From NCBI RefSeq assembly GCF_026341125.1, contig NZ_JAPEOR010000001.1, positions 3,658,001 through 3,722,000 on the forward strand: a stretch of DNA of 64,000 nt. Reading direction: 5' to 3'. Source of the DNA: Streptomyces sp. NBC_01142 (lineage in GTDB: Bacteria > Actinomycetota > Actinomycetes > Streptomycetales > Streptomycetaceae). The notes beneath the pieces were generated by a model. That model was not told the origin of the DNA and made no database searches. It saw only the letters and a program-made list of their open reading frames with translations. Position numbers and translations under genes: made by a program. Shown here piece after piece: positions 24,911-34,780 of this stretch (position 1 is the first letter of the stretch; every line of letters starts with the position of its first letter).

Positions 24911-25804
24911 TCAGCTCCAGCTCGGCGAGGGCTCGTTCGGCTGGCCGTACGGCACTGGTCGGCCCGTGTACGCGTCGAGCAGGACGCGGTCGTGCACGGG
25001 TCGATCCAGCTTCACTGTCACGTGCTTCCCCTTCGCCTGCGTGGTGCAGTCACCTGTCTTCGGGTTTTTGACGGAGGCTGACAGCACTACGCTGCCGCGT
25101 GTTTCCAGGACATCCACGGCGGGGCCGTCGTCGCATGCCCCGTGGATGGCGTTCACGGTTACGGATCGCCGGTCTCCGTCAATCTGGACAAGCCGGTCGA
25201 GCGGAGCCAACTGGCCGGCGGGGAAGTCGCGGGCCGGTTGGATCGGTGGTCGGGGCAGCTTCGACGGACTGGCGGCGGCGCGCTTGAGGGGGGCGGTGTA
25301 GCCCTGCAGCGTGAAGAACCAGGCTGGGACCGTTGCAGGTCCGCGGCTGGTGGCCAGGCTCATCTCACCCAGCTTTGCCCCGGTCACAGTGAGGTGCGGT
25401 ATTCCGTCGACCCGGGCGCGGGCCAGGGTCATGTAGGCGGTCTGTGCCCCCATCAACGGCCGTGACAGTGTCTTACCACTCGCCCAAGCCACCAGGCCGC
25501 CCTTCGGCCGAGTGGTGGGCAACTTGCCTCGCAGGACGAAGTTCTGGGCCTGGTAGGCGCGCTTGTCGGCCTGGCTTCGCAGGCCGCCTCGCGGCAGTTG
25601 GACCGCCTCTTCCATGGGGTAGTAGCCGGCCCGCCACGCGTCAGCTGCCGGTGAACCGTCCCAAGCTGCGGCGACCTGCCGGGCACGGTTTACAGCCATA
25701 TCCTCCGTGCCGGCCTCCTTCTCGCTGCCGCAACCGGAGATGGCGCCCGCGGACAGGGCCAGCAGAGTAAGCAGAAAAGCGGCACGCGATGTCCTGAGCC
25801 GCAT
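24911..25804 (-). CDS. Hypothetical lipoprotein
   Basis: This 297-residue protein has a lipoprotein signal (MRLRTSRAAFLLTLLALSAG, lipobox ISGC, Cys25). The mature part includes RARQVAAAWDGSPAADAWRAGYYPM and a late VHDRVLLDAYTGRPVPYGQ. Several streptomycetes carry similar lipoproteins of unknown function. GGGAG lies six bases before the ATG at 25804; an upstream in-frame ATG at 25879 has no such support. It is anchored on the outer face of the membrane and has no operon partner. Confidence 0.8.
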   Translation of the reverse strand: MRLRTSRAAFLLTLLALSAGAISGCGSEKEAGTEDMAVNRARQVAAAWDGSPAADAWRAGYYPMEEAVQLPRGGLRSQADKRAYQAQNFVLRGKLPTTRPKGGLVAWASGKTLSRPLMGAQTAYMTLARARVDGIPHLTVTGAKLGEMSLATSRGPATVPAWFFTLQGYTAPLKRAAASPSKLPRPPIQPARDFPAGQLAPLDRLVQIDGDRRSVTVNAIHGACDDGPAVDVLETRGSVVLSASVKNPKTGDCTTQAKGKHVTVKLDRPVHDRVLLDAYTGRPVPYGQPNEPSPSWS

Positions 25805-25959
25805 GTGATCTCCCGGAAGGACGGTGACGTGGCGGGATGTGCTGTTCTTCCGACGCGGCCGGCCCAGGACAGGTTTCATCCGTTGAGGCAGCTGCGCGGG
25901 CGCGGCGTCAGTAGATGTGCAGGCTGCGTTCGTTCAGCACGTCTTCGACCCTTTTGACA

Positions 25960-26202
25960 CTTGGCCGGCGCCGCAGCGTGCGGCAGTTGGTGGCGCAGGT
26001 ACACGAGCGTGACCAGGAGTCGGTCGGTGAACACCGGGCGTTGCCTGGGCCCAGCTCCGGCGGCGCGCCGCCGGTCCCCGCCAGGACGCTCACGCCGGCG
26101 CCGACTCGCGGGCGGCCTGCCACTTGGGGGCGAGTCCGTCGAGCAATTCGCCGAAGAGTGCGTGGGAAACGCCGGACAGGGCAGGATGCGAACAGGCCGC
26201 AC
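25960..26202 (-). pseudogene. IS5-type transposase N-terminal fragment
   Basis: Frames on the minus strand give FGELLDGLAPKWQAARESAP and, after a shift, RQRPVFTDRLLVTLVYLRHQL and PHAA, the N-terminal helical region of an IS5-type transposase. The DDE domain is absent and the frame runs into unrelated sequence. Confidence 0.65.
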
Positions 26203-26290
26203 GTGCCCAGGTAAGCCTCACAACTCACCCAACCCGTGCGGCCCTTCTCACCTCACCGGCCGATCACGACCACCGCTGCTCACAAAGTTG

Positions 26291-26476
26291 CTACGGCAGT
26301 GTCGGCCAGACCAGCGCCTGGGCAACGATGACGTTCTCACCGTTGAAGGTGACGGCGGGGCCTTCGTGCAGTTCGTAGCCAAGACCCATCGCTTCGCTCA
26401 CACGTTGGCAGAACGCGGCGTTGTCCGGGCCGGTCAAGACTCGGTAGATAGGCAATCCGTCTGGTGGTGTGCTCAT
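26291..26476 (-). CDS. DUF1737 domain protein
   Basis: This complete 61-residue protein (MSTPPDGLPIYRVLTGPDNA, then LGYELHEGPAVTFNG and VIVAQALVW) is a typical single-domain DUF1737 protein, a small compact fold of unknown role. It is cytoplasmic. GAGATCCTTCTCCTC, read on the minus strand before the ATG, offers only a weak ribosome-binding site. It is isolated between transposase debris and the sugar-metabolism block. Confidence 0.8.
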   Translation of the reverse strand: MSTPPDGLPIYRVLTGPDNAAFCQRVSEAMGLGYELHEGPAVTFNGENVIVAQALVWPTLP

Positions 26477-26703
26477 GAGGAGAAGGATCTCAAACTCACC
26501 CGCCTACCGAGCCGCCGGGCCGGCATGTTCCGAACTCAATTGCTGCCAAGGTCGTTAGCGCTCAATTCCCATAGGTCCCTTCCAGATCGACGCGCAGCGG
26601 GCACCGCACGCGATAACCGGACTGCGCGGGGCGGATGGTGGGCTTCAGGTCCCGTGGGGCGATCTGGTTCACATGGCGCTGGAGCGGACGGCGGGCCGGC
26701 AGG

Positions 26704-29097
26704 TCAGCCGACCGCCTCCCCGCCGGTCATCGCCGCGCCGCCCCGGTCGGCAGGGCGACGGCCCCTGGGCTGCTGCGGTTCCGGTTGTACGGGCACCGGC
26801 GGCAGGGGACGCTCCACGGGCCGGGACACCGTGACGGTGAGCGGCTCGCCGTGGTGCAGAATCTTCAGCGGATCCCCCTCCACCAGGGTGTAGACGGCTG
26901 CGGAGCTGCGGATGTCCACATGCAGCCTGCGCCCCTGCACCAGCACGGTGAACCGAAGGCCGGAGAGACGCTCGGGCAGCCGCGGGGCGAACCCCAGACC
27001 GCCCGCACCGCTCGCCCCGTCGTACTGGCGCATTCCTCCGAGCCCGAGCACCAGCGCCATCCAGGTGCCCGCAAGGGAGGCGATGTGCAGACCGTCGCGG
27101 GTGTTGTGTTCCAGGTTCTCCAGGTCCATCAGGGCCGCCTCGCCCAGATAGGCATAGGCCAGCCGGAGGTGTCCCGTCTCGGCGGCCATGACGGCCTGGC
27201 AGCACGCCGACAGCGAGGAGTCCCGTACGGTCAGCTGCTCGTAGTAGGCGAAGTTGCGGGCCTTCTCCTCGGCGGTGAAGGCGTCGCCGCAGGTCAGCAT
27301 GGCGAGGACCAGGTCCGCCTGTTTCACGACCTGCTTGCGGTAGAGGTCGAAGTACGGGAAATGCAGCATCAGCGGGTACTGCTCCGGGGAGGTGTTGTCG
27401 AAGTCCCACCGCTGGAAGCCCGTGAACCCGGCCGACTGCTCGTGCACATCGAGCGTGTCGTTGTACGGCACGGCGATCCGGGCGGCGGCGTCCCGCCATG
27501 CGGCGGTCTCCTCGTCGTCGACCCCCAGTTCCTCCGCGCGTTCGACGTGGCGCACCGCCGTCTCCGCGGCGGCCACCAGATTCCGGCGCGCCATCAGGTT
27601 GGTGTAGAGGTTGTCGCGGGCGATGGCGCTGTACTCGTCGGGGCCCGTGACGCCGTCGATATGGAAGACGCCCTCCGCGTCGTGGTGGCCGAGCGAGTGC
27701 CAGAGCCGCGCGGTGTGCACCAGCAGCTCCAGTCCCGGCCCCCGTTCGAACGCCTCGTCGCCGGTGGCGGTCACGTACCGGAGCACGGCGTTGGCGATGT
27801 CGGCGTTGACATGAAAGGCGGCCGTGCCCGCCGGCCAGTACGCCGAGCATTCCGCGCCGGTGATGGTCCGCCACGGGAACGCCGCTCCGGCCAGCCCGAG
27901 CTGATGGGCGCGGTCCCGGGCCGCGGGCAGGGTCGCGTGCCGCCAGCGCAGGACCGGGGCGACGGACTGGGGGGCCGTGTAGGTGAGCACCGGGAGGACG
28001 AATGACTCCACGTCCCAGAACGAGTGCCCGTCGTAGCCCGTCCCCGTCAGCCCCTTGGCGGGGATCGCCCGTTCCTCGCCGCGGGCCGCGGCCTGCAGCA
28101 CATGGAACAACCCGAAGCGCACGGCCTGCTGGATCTCCGCGTCCCCGTCCACCTCGACGTCCGCGCCGGACCAGAAGTTGTCCAGATAGGCCCGCTGCTC
28201 GGCCAGCAGCCCGTCCCAGCCGGTGCTGCGGGCGGCGGCGACCGCGCCGTCGACCTGATCGTGGACGGCGGGCAGCGACCTCTCCGCGGACCACCCGTAC
28301 GCCACGAACTTCACCAGCCGCAGCCGCTCGCCGGGCGCCAGGGCGGCGGTGACCGTGAGCCTGCTGACGTCGGGCTCGCTCTGGGCCGACCAGGCCGTAC
28401 CCTCGGGGCCCTCGACGATGTGGTCGGCCGCGGCCGCCACCCGCTGGCCGCTCTTCCTGGTGCGGTGCACCAGACGCAGCCGCGTGTCCTGGGCGAAGTC
28501 CTCCTCCGCCTCGAGCGGGGACTCGACCGCGGCCGCGACCCGCGGGTCGCCGGTGTCGTGCGGCATCTGCTCGTTGGCGACCAGCTCGGACTGGACGGCC
28601 ACGGTGGCCCCGGCGTCCAGCGGCTCCACCTCGTACGCGATCGCCGCGATGGCGCGCTGGGTGAACGACACCAGCCGGTACGAGGTGATGCGGACGGCGC
28701 GGCCGCCCGGGGAGGTCCATTCCGCGGTGCGGCGGAGGACTCCTGTACGGAAGTCCAGCACCCGCTCGTGTGCCGTGAGTTCGCCATACCGCAGGTCATA
28801 GGGGTGGTCGTCCACCAGCAGCCGGATGATCTTCCCGTCGGTGACGTTGATCATCGTCTGACCGGACTCCGGATAGCCGTAGCCGGCCTCGGCGTACGGC
28901 AGCGGATGCAGTTCGTGGACACCGTTGAGGTAGGCGCCGGGGAGCCCGTGCGGTTCGCCCTCGTCGAGATTGCCGCGCCATCCGATGTGGCCGTTGGCAA
29001 GCGCGAACACGGACTCGCTCTGGGCGAGGACGTCGAGGTTCAGCTCCGTCTCGCGCAGGCACCACGGTTCGACCACATAGCTGGGATGGGTGATCAT
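26704..29097 (-). CDS. Glycoside hydrolase family 65 protein (disaccharide phosphorylase/hydrolase)
   Basis: The 797-residue protein has the full GH65 architecture: N-terminal beta-sandwich (ANGHIGWRGNLDEGEPHG), linker, (alpha/alpha)6 barrel with WDVESF (361-366), and a small C-terminal beta domain. The catalytic acid lies in GVTGPDEYS, Glu488. Family members cleave alpha-glucosides such as trehalose, maltose or kojibiose, mostly with phosphate to yield beta-glucose 1-phosphate; some actinobacterial ones hydrolyse trehalose. The substrate cannot be set from the motifs. Its ATG overlaps the stop of the HAD mutase gene (ATGA), a strong sign of joint function: the mutase would turn beta-glucose 1-phosphate into glucose 6-phosphate. 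It is the last gene of the block. Confidence 0.9.
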   Translation of the reverse strand: MITHPSYVVEPWCLRETELNLDVLAQSESVFALANGHIGWRGNLDEGEPHGLPGAYLNGVHELHPLPYAEAGYGYPESGQTMINVTDGKIIRLLVDDHPYDLRYGELTAHERVLDFRTGVLRRTAEWTSPGGRAVRITSYRLVSFTQRAIAAIAYEVEPLDAGATVAVQSELVANEQMPHDTGDPRVAAAVESPLEAEEDFAQDTRLRLVHRTRKSGQRVAAAADHIVEGPEGTAWSAQSEPDVSRLTVTAALAPGERLRLVKFVAYGWSAERSLPAVHDQVDGAVAAARSTGWDGLLAEQRAYLDNFWSGADVEVDGDAEIQQAVRFGLFHVLQAAARGEERAIPAKGLTGTGYDGHSFWDVESFVLPVLTYTAPQSVAPVLRWRHATLPAARDRAHQLGLAGAAFPWRTITGAECSAYWPAGTAAFHVNADIANAVLRYVTATGDEAFERGPGLELLVHTARLWHSLGHHDAEGVFHIDGVTGPDEYSAIARDNLYTNLMARRNLVAAAETAVRHVERAEELGVDDEETAAWRDAAARIAVPYNDTLDVHEQSAGFTGFQRWDFDNTSPEQYPLMLHFPYFDLYRKQVVKQADLVLAMLTCGDAFTAEEKARNFAYYEQLTVRDSSLSACCQAVMAAETGHLRLAYAYLGEAALMDLENLEHNTRDGLHIASLAGTWMALVLGLGGMRQYDGASGAGGLGFAPRLPERLSGLRFTVLVQGRRLHVDIRSSAAVYTLVEGDPLKILHHGEPLTVTVSRPVERPLPPVPVQPEPQQPRGRRPADRGGAAMTGGEAVG

Positions 29098-29837
29098 CGT
29101 GACTCCAGCAGTTCGGCGAGATCGTTCACGACGATGTCCGCGCCGTGCCGCCGGAGCTCCGCGGCCTGCCCGGTCCTGTCGATGCCCACGACAAGGCCGA
29201 ACCCCCCTGCCCGGCCGGCCTCCACGCCCGCCAGGGCGTCCTCGAAGACCGCCGCGGTACCCGGTTCGGCGCTCAGGGCACGGGCGGCGGCCAGATAGGT
29301 GTCCGGTTGCGGCTTGCCCCGCAAACGCTGCTCCCTGGCGACGATCCCGTCGATGCGCTCCTCGAAGAGATCCTCGATGCCCGCCGCGGCCAGCACATCG
29401 CGGCAGTTGGCGCTCGAGGAGACCACGGCACGCCGCAGACCCGCGTCCCTGGCGGCGCTCACATACGCCACCGAGCCCTCGTAGGCCTCCACACCCTCCT
29501 CGCGGATCTTGCGGAGCACCAGCGCGTTCTTACGGGTGCCCAGGCCGTTCACCGTCTCCCTGTCCGGCCCGTCGTCGGGCGCACCCTCGGGCAGCCGGAT
29601 CCCCCGCGAGGCGAGGAAGGTGCGCACCCCGTCCTCGCGCGGCCGGCCGTCCACGTACTCGTCGTATTCGTGCACTGCGTCGAATGGCTCGAAGGGAACC
29701 TCCTCACGTTCGGCGCGCCGGCGGAGGTAGTCGTCGAACATCTCCTTCCATGCCGCCGCGTGCACCTTCGCGGTGCGCGTGAGGACGCCGTCGAGGTCGA
29801 ACAGGCAAGTGCGTACGTGATCCGGAAGCCCCAGCAT
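29094..29837 (-). CDS. HAD-family beta-phosphoglucomutase-like enzyme
   Basis: This 247-residue protein has HAD motif I FDLDGVLT (nucleophile D14, acid/base D16), a helical cap, motif II VVSSS, and motif III/IV in RGKPQPDTYL and VFEDALAGVEA. This is the beta-phosphoglucomutase/phosphatase subgroup. Coupled by a four-base overlap to the GH65 gene, it probably converts beta-glucose 1-phosphate to glucose 6-phosphate; a sugar-phosphate phosphatase role is the alternative. The ATG at 29837 matches the family N-terminus. An internal 152-bp gap with a hairpin separates it from zwf upstream. Confidence 0.85.
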   Translation of the reverse strand: MLGLPDHVRTCLFDLDGVLTRTAKVHAAAWKEMFDDYLRRRAEREEVPFEPFDAVHEYDEYVDGRPREDGVRTFLASRGIRLPEGAPDDGPDRETVNGLGTRKNALVLRKIREEGVEAYEGSVAYVSAARDAGLRRAVVSSSANCRDVLAAAGIEDLFEERIDGIVAREQRLRGKPQPDTYLAAARALSAEPGTAAVFEDALAGVEAGRAGGFGLVVGIDRTGQAAELRRHGADIVVNDLAELLESR

Positions 29838-29949
29838 GTCGTCGAGGCTAGAAGGGTGAGGCGGTCGCGGAGGGCGGCAGGTGCCGCGCGCCGCGCCGCG
29901 CGTAGCCCGTGGGGATGATGTGCCGGTGTCATCCGGAGCAGCCGCGGGC

Positions 29950-29974
29950 GCGGCCGGGCACCGGGCCCGGCCGC
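29950..29974 (-). terminator. Candidate terminator/attenuator after zwf
   Basis: GCGGCCGGG and CCCGGCCGC form a 9-bp stem with a 7-base loop just beyond the zwf stop. It lacks a T-run and may only reduce readthrough into the HAD/GH65 pair. Confidence 0.45.
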
Positions 29975-29989
29975 GGGGTCGCTCGCGTG

Positions 29990-31447
29990 TCAGTGAGCGT
30001 CCGGCAGGCCCCACCGGTAGGGCGCGATGAGCCGGTCGACCGACTCGGGGCCCCAGGAGCCCGGTGCGTAGGGCTCGACCGGCGGCGGGTTCTCCAGAAG
30101 CGGGGCGGATGCCTCCCAGAGCCGCTCGATCCCGTCGGAGCGGGTGAACAGGGACTGGTCCCCGAGCATCGCGTCCAGGATGAGGCGCTCGTATCCCTCC
30201 AGCGCGTACATCGCGTTGACGGAGTCGGCGTAGTTGAAGACCATCTCGGCCTCGCTCAGGCGCATGGCGGGTCCTGGCTCCTTCACCAGGAAACGGGCGG
30301 CGATCCGGCCGGGGTCATCGAAATCGATCACCAGTTCATTGTTCCGGGATTCCGTGCCGCACTGCGCGGCCAGGGGGAACATGCGAAGCGCTGGTTCCCG
30401 GAAGCCGAGCGTCACGACGTGGCGTCCCTGACCGAGCGCCTTTCCCGAGCGCAGGTAGAAGGGCACTCCGGCCCACCGCCAGTTGTCCAGTTCGACGCGC
30501 AGCGCGACGAAGGTCTCGGTGTCCGACCGGGGGTCGACGCCCGGCTCCTCGAGATAGCCCTCGTACTGGCCGCGGACGACCTGTGCCGGATCCAGCGGCC
30601 GCATGCTCTCGAAGACCTTCTCCTTCTCGTCCCGCAGGGGCTTCGCCGCAAGGGCGGTCGGGGGTTCCATCGCCACGAACCCCATGAGCTGGAAGAGGTG
30701 AGTGACGATCATGTCCCGGAAGGTGCCGGTCCCTTCGAAGAACTGTGCGCGGCCCTCGATGCCGATCTTCTCCGGCACGTCGATCTGCACATGGCTGATG
30801 TGGTCGCGGTTCCACACGGGCTCGAGGAGGCCGTTGGCGAAGCGGAGGGCGAGGATGTTGTCGACGGACTCCTTGCCCAGGAAGTGGTCGATGCGGAAGA
30901 CGCGGGACTCGTCGAAGACCGCGTGGATCGTCGCGTTGAGGGCCTGGGCCGAGGGGAGGTCCGTGCCGAAGGGTTTCTCCACGATGACACGGGCGTTGTC
31001 GGCGAGGCCGGTCGTGCCGAGCAGCTCCACGACGGAGCCGAAGGCCTTGGGCGGCACGGCGAGGTGGAACAGGCGCCGGGGGTTGCCGCCGACGGCCCGC
31101 TCGGCCTCCCGTACGGCTTCCAGGAGCGGCTCGGGGGCGTCGGGGTCGGCCGCACCGAAGGACAGCGCGTCCTCGAACTCCTGCCACGCCTTGCCCTCGG
31201 GCTTCGACCTGCCGAACTCGGCGACCGCCTCCCGCGCCCGCTTGCGGAATTCGTCGTCGCTGAGCGCGACCTGGGAGGGCGCCGAGCCGATGACACGGAA
31301 GCGGGGCGGCATCAGCCCCGCCTTGGCCAGGTGGAAAAGCCCCGGCAGGAGCTTGCGCCGGGCCAGGTCACCGGTCGCGCCGAAGATCACGACGACGTGG
31401 TCCTCCGGGACCGGGGGACGGCTTTCCGGCTGGGAAGGACCGGCCAC
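29990..31447 (-). CDS. zwf: Glucose-6-phosphate 1-dehydrogenase
   Basis: This 485-residue protein carries the NADP-binding FGATGDLARRKL (residues 22-33), VEKPFGTDL and the active-site RIDHFLGKE (185-193). It oxidises glucose 6-phosphate to 6-phosphogluconolactone, making NADPH in the cytoplasm. Its GTG start at 31447 lies three bases after the gnd stop, so the two are cotranscribed and probably coupled. The usual streptomycete companions opcA, pgl and tal are absent here, so this is likely a second, separately controlled copy. Confidence 0.95.
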   Translation of the reverse strand: MAGPSQPESRPPVPEDHVVVIFGATGDLARRKLLPGLFHLAKAGLMPPRFRVIGSAPSQVALSDDEFRKRAREAVAEFGRSKPEGKAWQEFEDALSFGAADPDAPEPLLEAVREAERAVGGNPRRLFHLAVPPKAFGSVVELLGTTGLADNARVIVEKPFGTDLPSAQALNATIHAVFDESRVFRIDHFLGKESVDNILALRFANGLLEPVWNRDHISHVQIDVPEKIGIEGRAQFFEGTGTFRDMIVTHLFQLMGFVAMEPPTALAAKPLRDEKEKVFESMRPLDPAQVVRGQYEGYLEEPGVDPRSDTETFVALRVELDNWRWAGVPFYLRSGKALGQGRHVVTLGFREPALRMFPLAAQCGTESRNNELVIDFDDPGRIAARFLVKEPGPAMRLSEAEMVFNYADSVNAMYALEGYERLILDAMLGDQSLFTRSDGIERLWEASAPLLENPPPVEPYAPGSWGPESVDRLIAPYRWGLPDAH

Positions 31448-31450
31448 GGT

Positions 31451-32482
31451 TCACCCCGCCTTCTCGGCGTGACCGCCGAACTCGCCGCGCATCGCGGACA
31501 GCAGCTTGTCGGTGAACTCGCCCAGCCCGCGCGATTCGTACCGCTGCGTCAGCGCAGAGGTGATGACCGGGGCGGGCACGCTCTCGTCGACCGCCGCCAG
31601 GACAGTCCAGCGGCCTTCCCCCGAGTCCGAGACGCGGCCGGTGAACGTGTCGAGCTCGGGCGAGCGCGCCAGCGCGTCGGCGACCAGGTCGACAAGCCAT
31701 GAACTGATGACCGAGCCCCGGCGCCACACCTCGGCGACCTCGGCGACGTCGATCTCGTACTGGTAGGCCTCCGGCTCGCGCAGCGGAGCGGTCTCGGCGT
31801 CGACGGCCCTGCGGCGCAGGCCCGCGTCCGCGTGCTTGATGATGCTGAGCCCCTCGGAAACGGCGGCCATCATCCCGTACTCGACTCCGTTGTGCACCAT
31901 CTTCACGAAGTGGCCCGCGCCGCTCGGGCCGCAGTGCAGATAGCCCTCGGGCGCGGTCCCGTCGGCGCGGGTCCTGCCCGGGGTGGGCTCGACGCTCCCG
32001 GCGCCTGGAGCAATGGTGCGGAAGATCGGGTTCAGCCGTGTGACCGCGTCGTCCTCGCCGCCGATCATCAGGCAGTAGCCCCTTTCGAGGCCCCAGACGC
32101 CGCCCGAGGTCCCGCAGTCGACGTAGTGGATTCCGCGGGGAGCGAGCTGCTTCGCCCGGGCGATGTCGTCCCGGTAGTACGAGTTGCCGCCGTCGACGAC
32201 GGTGTCATCGGGGTCCAGCAGCGTGGCCAGCTGGTCCAGTGTCGGCTGCACCACCCCGGCGGGGAGCATCAGCCAGGCGTTCCTGGGTTTTTCCAGCTTG
32301 TCGACGAAGTCATGGAGCGAGGTGGCGGCCGTCGCCCCCTCCTTCTCCAGCTCCTGCAGGGCCTCCCGGTCGAGGTCGTAGACGACGCATCGGTGGCCGT
32401 CACGCATCAGCCGGCGCACGAGATTGGCGCCCATCCGGCCGAGCCCGATCATGCCGAGCTGCATGGGTGTGTCAGTGGTCAT
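31451..32482 (-). CDS. gnd: 6-phosphogluconate dehydrogenase, short decarboxylating form
   Basis: At 343 residues this is the short (YqeC-like) type rather than the ~470-residue form. GLGRMGANL is the dinucleotide loop, and DGGNSYYRDD, the GTSGGVWGLERG segment and KMVHNGVEYGMM (with the catalytic Lys) follow. It oxidatively decarboxylates 6-phosphogluconate to ribulose 5-phosphate; short forms may prefer NAD. GGGAAG lies six bases before the ATG at 32482, and an ATG six codons on is possible. It is directly followed by zwf, and transketolase lies 76 bp upstream. Confidence 0.93.
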   Translation of the reverse strand: MTTDTPMQLGMIGLGRMGANLVRRLMRDGHRCVVYDLDREALQELEKEGATAATSLHDFVDKLEKPRNAWLMLPAGVVQPTLDQLATLLDPDDTVVDGGNSYYRDDIARAKQLAPRGIHYVDCGTSGGVWGLERGYCLMIGGEDDAVTRLNPIFRTIAPGAGSVEPTPGRTRADGTAPEGYLHCGPSGAGHFVKMVHNGVEYGMMAAVSEGLSIIKHADAGLRRRAVDAETAPLREPEAYQYEIDVAEVAEVWRRGSVISSWLVDLVADALARSPELDTFTGRVSDSGEGRWTVLAAVDESVPAPVITSALTQRYESRGLGEFTDKLLSAMRGEFGGHAEKAG

Positions 32483-32558
32483 GTCCGGCTTCCCGTTCTT
32501 CAGAGCGCGGTAGTGACGGATGAGGGCGTTGGCGGGCGGCTCGTGGCCGAGGTCCGGC

Positions 32559-34622
32559 TCATGTACTCGCCTCCTGCCGGGACTCCACCAGCTCCCGTGC
32601 GATCTCGGCCACCCGCTGCGGGGTGAACCCGAACTTCGTGAGCAGTTGTTTCAGGGGAGCCGAGGCACCGTAGGTGTGCATGCCGACGAGAGCGCCCCCG
32701 TCTCCCACGTAGCGGTCCCAGCCGAACGTCGATGCCTGCTCGATGCCGACCCGTGCGGTCACCGCCGGTGGCAGGACCTGGTCGCGGTACTCCCGCGGCT
32801 GACGGTCGAACAGTTCCCAGCACGGCATGCTGACCACCCGGGCCCCGATGCCGTCGGCTGCGAGTTCGTCCCGGGCGGCCAGCGCCAGGGACACTTCGGA
32901 TCCGGTGGCGAGCAGGATCACCTGTGGCTCGCCGGAGGGCGGGTCCGCCAGCACATAGGCACCGTGTGCGACACCCGAGGCGGCGGCCAGCCGCGTTCGG
33001 TCGAGTGTGGGCAGCGCCTGGCGGGAGAGGACCAGTGCCGCCGGCTCGTGGCGCAGGCCGGCGACCAACCGCCAGGTCTCGACGACTTCGCCCGCGTCGC
33101 CGGGGCGGAACACCAGCAGTCCCGGCATCGCGCGAAGGCCTGCAAGCTGTTCGACCGGCTGGTGGGTGGGTCCGTCCTCGCCGACGCCGATGGAGTCGTG
33201 CGTGAAGATGTGGACGACCGGGATCTCCATCAGCGCGGACAGCCGGATGGCTGCCTTGGCGTAGTCGGAGAAGATGAGGAATCCCGACCAGTACGGCCGC
33301 AACTTGGTCAGGGCCATACCGTTGGCGACGGCCGCCGCGGCGTGCTCCCGGATGCCGAGGTGGAGGTTGCGCCCGGACGGGCTCTCCGGCTGGAAGTCTC
33401 CCGCGCCGTCGAAGGTGAGATGGGTCTTGGTCGACGGCGCGAGGTCGGCGGAGCCGCCGAGGAGCCAGGGAATGCTCTGCGCGAGGGCGTTGAGCACCTG
33501 GGCCGAGGAGTCCCTGGTGGCCAGACCCTTGGGGTCGGCGGGGAAGTCGGGAAGCTTGCTGTCCCATCCCTCCGGGAGTTCACGTCGCTGCATGCGTTCC
33601 AGCTCGTCGGCGAGTTCGGGCCAGGCGGCACGGTATGCGTCGAACCGTTTCTCCCAGGCGGTGCGCAGTTGTGCACCACGCGCACCGATGCCCTGGCCGA
33701 ACCAGTCACGGACCTCCTCGGGAATCCAGAACTGCTCGTCCTCGGGCATGCCGAGGAAGCGCTTGGTCGCCCGGACGCCGTCCGGTCCGAACGGTGCTCC
33801 GTGGGCCTTCGGTGAGTCCTCGACGGGTGAGCCGTAGCCGATGTGGCTGTGGACCAGGACCAGGGTGGGGCGCTCGGTCTCGGCCAGGAAGGTGTGGAAG
33901 GCGCGGGCGACGGCGTCGAGGTCGTTGGCGTCGGCGACGGTGGTCACGTTCCAGCCGTACGCGAGGAACCGGGCGGCGACGTCCTCGGTGAAGGCGATGC
34001 TGGTGTGGCCCTCGATGGTGACTCGGTTCGAGTCGTAGATCCAGCACAGGTTGGACAGCCGTTGATGCCCTGCGAGCGAGGCGGCCTCCGAGGCGACGCC
34101 CTCCATCATGCAGCCGTCCCCGGCGAGCGCGTACACGTCGAAGTCGAAGAGGGGGAAGTCATCCCGGTTGTACCGCGCGGCGAGCCACCTGCCGGCCATC
34201 GCCATCCCGACGGAGTCCGCCACCCCCTGGCCGAGCGGCCCGGTCGTGGCCTCGACACCGCTCGTCCAGCGGTACTCGGGGTGACCGGGGCAGCGGGAGC
34301 CGAGCTGACGGAACGACTTCAGGTCGTCGAGCGTCACCGCCGGCCGTCCCAGTACCTCGTAGTCCGGGTCGACGGCACGGACGCCGGTCAGATGGAGCAG
34401 GGACCACAGCAGCGTCGAGGCGTGCCCCTCGGAGAGCACGAAGCGGTCGCGGTTGGGCCAGATCGGGTCCTGGGGATCGAACCGCAGGAACCGCTGCCAC
34501 AGGGTGTAGGCGACGGGCGCGATCCCCATGGGCGTGCCCGGGTGGCCGGACTGGGCCTTCTGGACAGCGTCCATGCAGAGACCGCGGATGGTGTTCACCG
34601 ACAGCGTGTCCAGGTCGGTCAT
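32559..34622 (-). CDS. tkt: Transketolase
   Basis: This 687-residue protein is the normal transketolase length. [16 protein letters not shown] and the thiamine-diphosphate motif [19 protein letters not shown] with NRVTIEG lie in the N-terminal domain. [16 protein letters not shown] in the middle domain and a C-terminal TGSEVSLAL complete it. It moves two-carbon units between sugar phosphates in the non-oxidative pentose phosphate pathway. GAAGGGGGA lies six bases before the ATG at 34622. It heads a run with gnd and zwf and is probably a paralogue of the housekeeping gene. Confidence 0.95.
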   Translation of the reverse strand: MTDLDTLSVNTIRGLCMDAVQKAQSGHPGTPMGIAPVAYTLWQRFLRFDPQDPIWPNRDRFVLSEGHASTLLWSLLHLTGVRAVDPDYEVLGRPAVTLDDLKSFRQLGSRCPGHPEYRWTSGVEATTGPLGQGVADSVGMAMAGRWLAARYNRDDFPLFDFDVYALAGDGCMMEGVASEAASLAGHQRLSNLCWIYDSNRVTIEGHTSIAFTEDVAARFLAYGWNVTTVADANDLDAVARAFHTFLAETERPTLVLVHSHIGYGSPVEDSPKAHGAPFGPDGVRATKRFLGMPEDEQFWIPEEVRDWFGQGIGARGAQLRTAWEKRFDAYRAAWPELADELERMQRRELPEGWDSKLPDFPADPKGLATRDSSAQVLNALAQSIPWLLGGSADLAPSTKTHLTFDGAGDFQPESPSGRNLHLGIREHAAAAVANGMALTKLRPYWSGFLIFSDYAKAAIRLSALMEIPVVHIFTHDSIGVGEDGPTHQPVEQLAGLRAMPGLLVFRPGDAGEVVETWRLVAGLRHEPAALVLSRQALPTLDRTRLAAASGVAHGAYVLADPPSGEPQVILLATGSEVSLALAARDELAADGIGARVVSMPCWELFDRQPREYRDQVLPPAVTARVGIEQASTFGWDRYVGDGGALVGMHTYGASAPLKQLLTKFGFTPQRVAEIARELVESRQEAST

Positions 34623-34780
34623 GCGCGTTCCCCCTTCACAGTGGGCTCAGGTCGGTCCGTCGCCCGGCGCGCCGGGTGACGGCAGTCCGGCGTTGGGTGG
34701 GCCGCGCAGCGTTGGCGATCCTGCTCGGAGGATGCCGGGAGCGCCCGCTGCGATGCCTCACCCGCGACGGTTGACATGCG

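Noticed and set aside
26669..28720. Minus-strand open frame of 683 codons overlapping the GH65 gene
   Set aside because: It is an Arg/Gly-rich shadow frame of the GH65 gene, typical of very GC-rich coding DNA.
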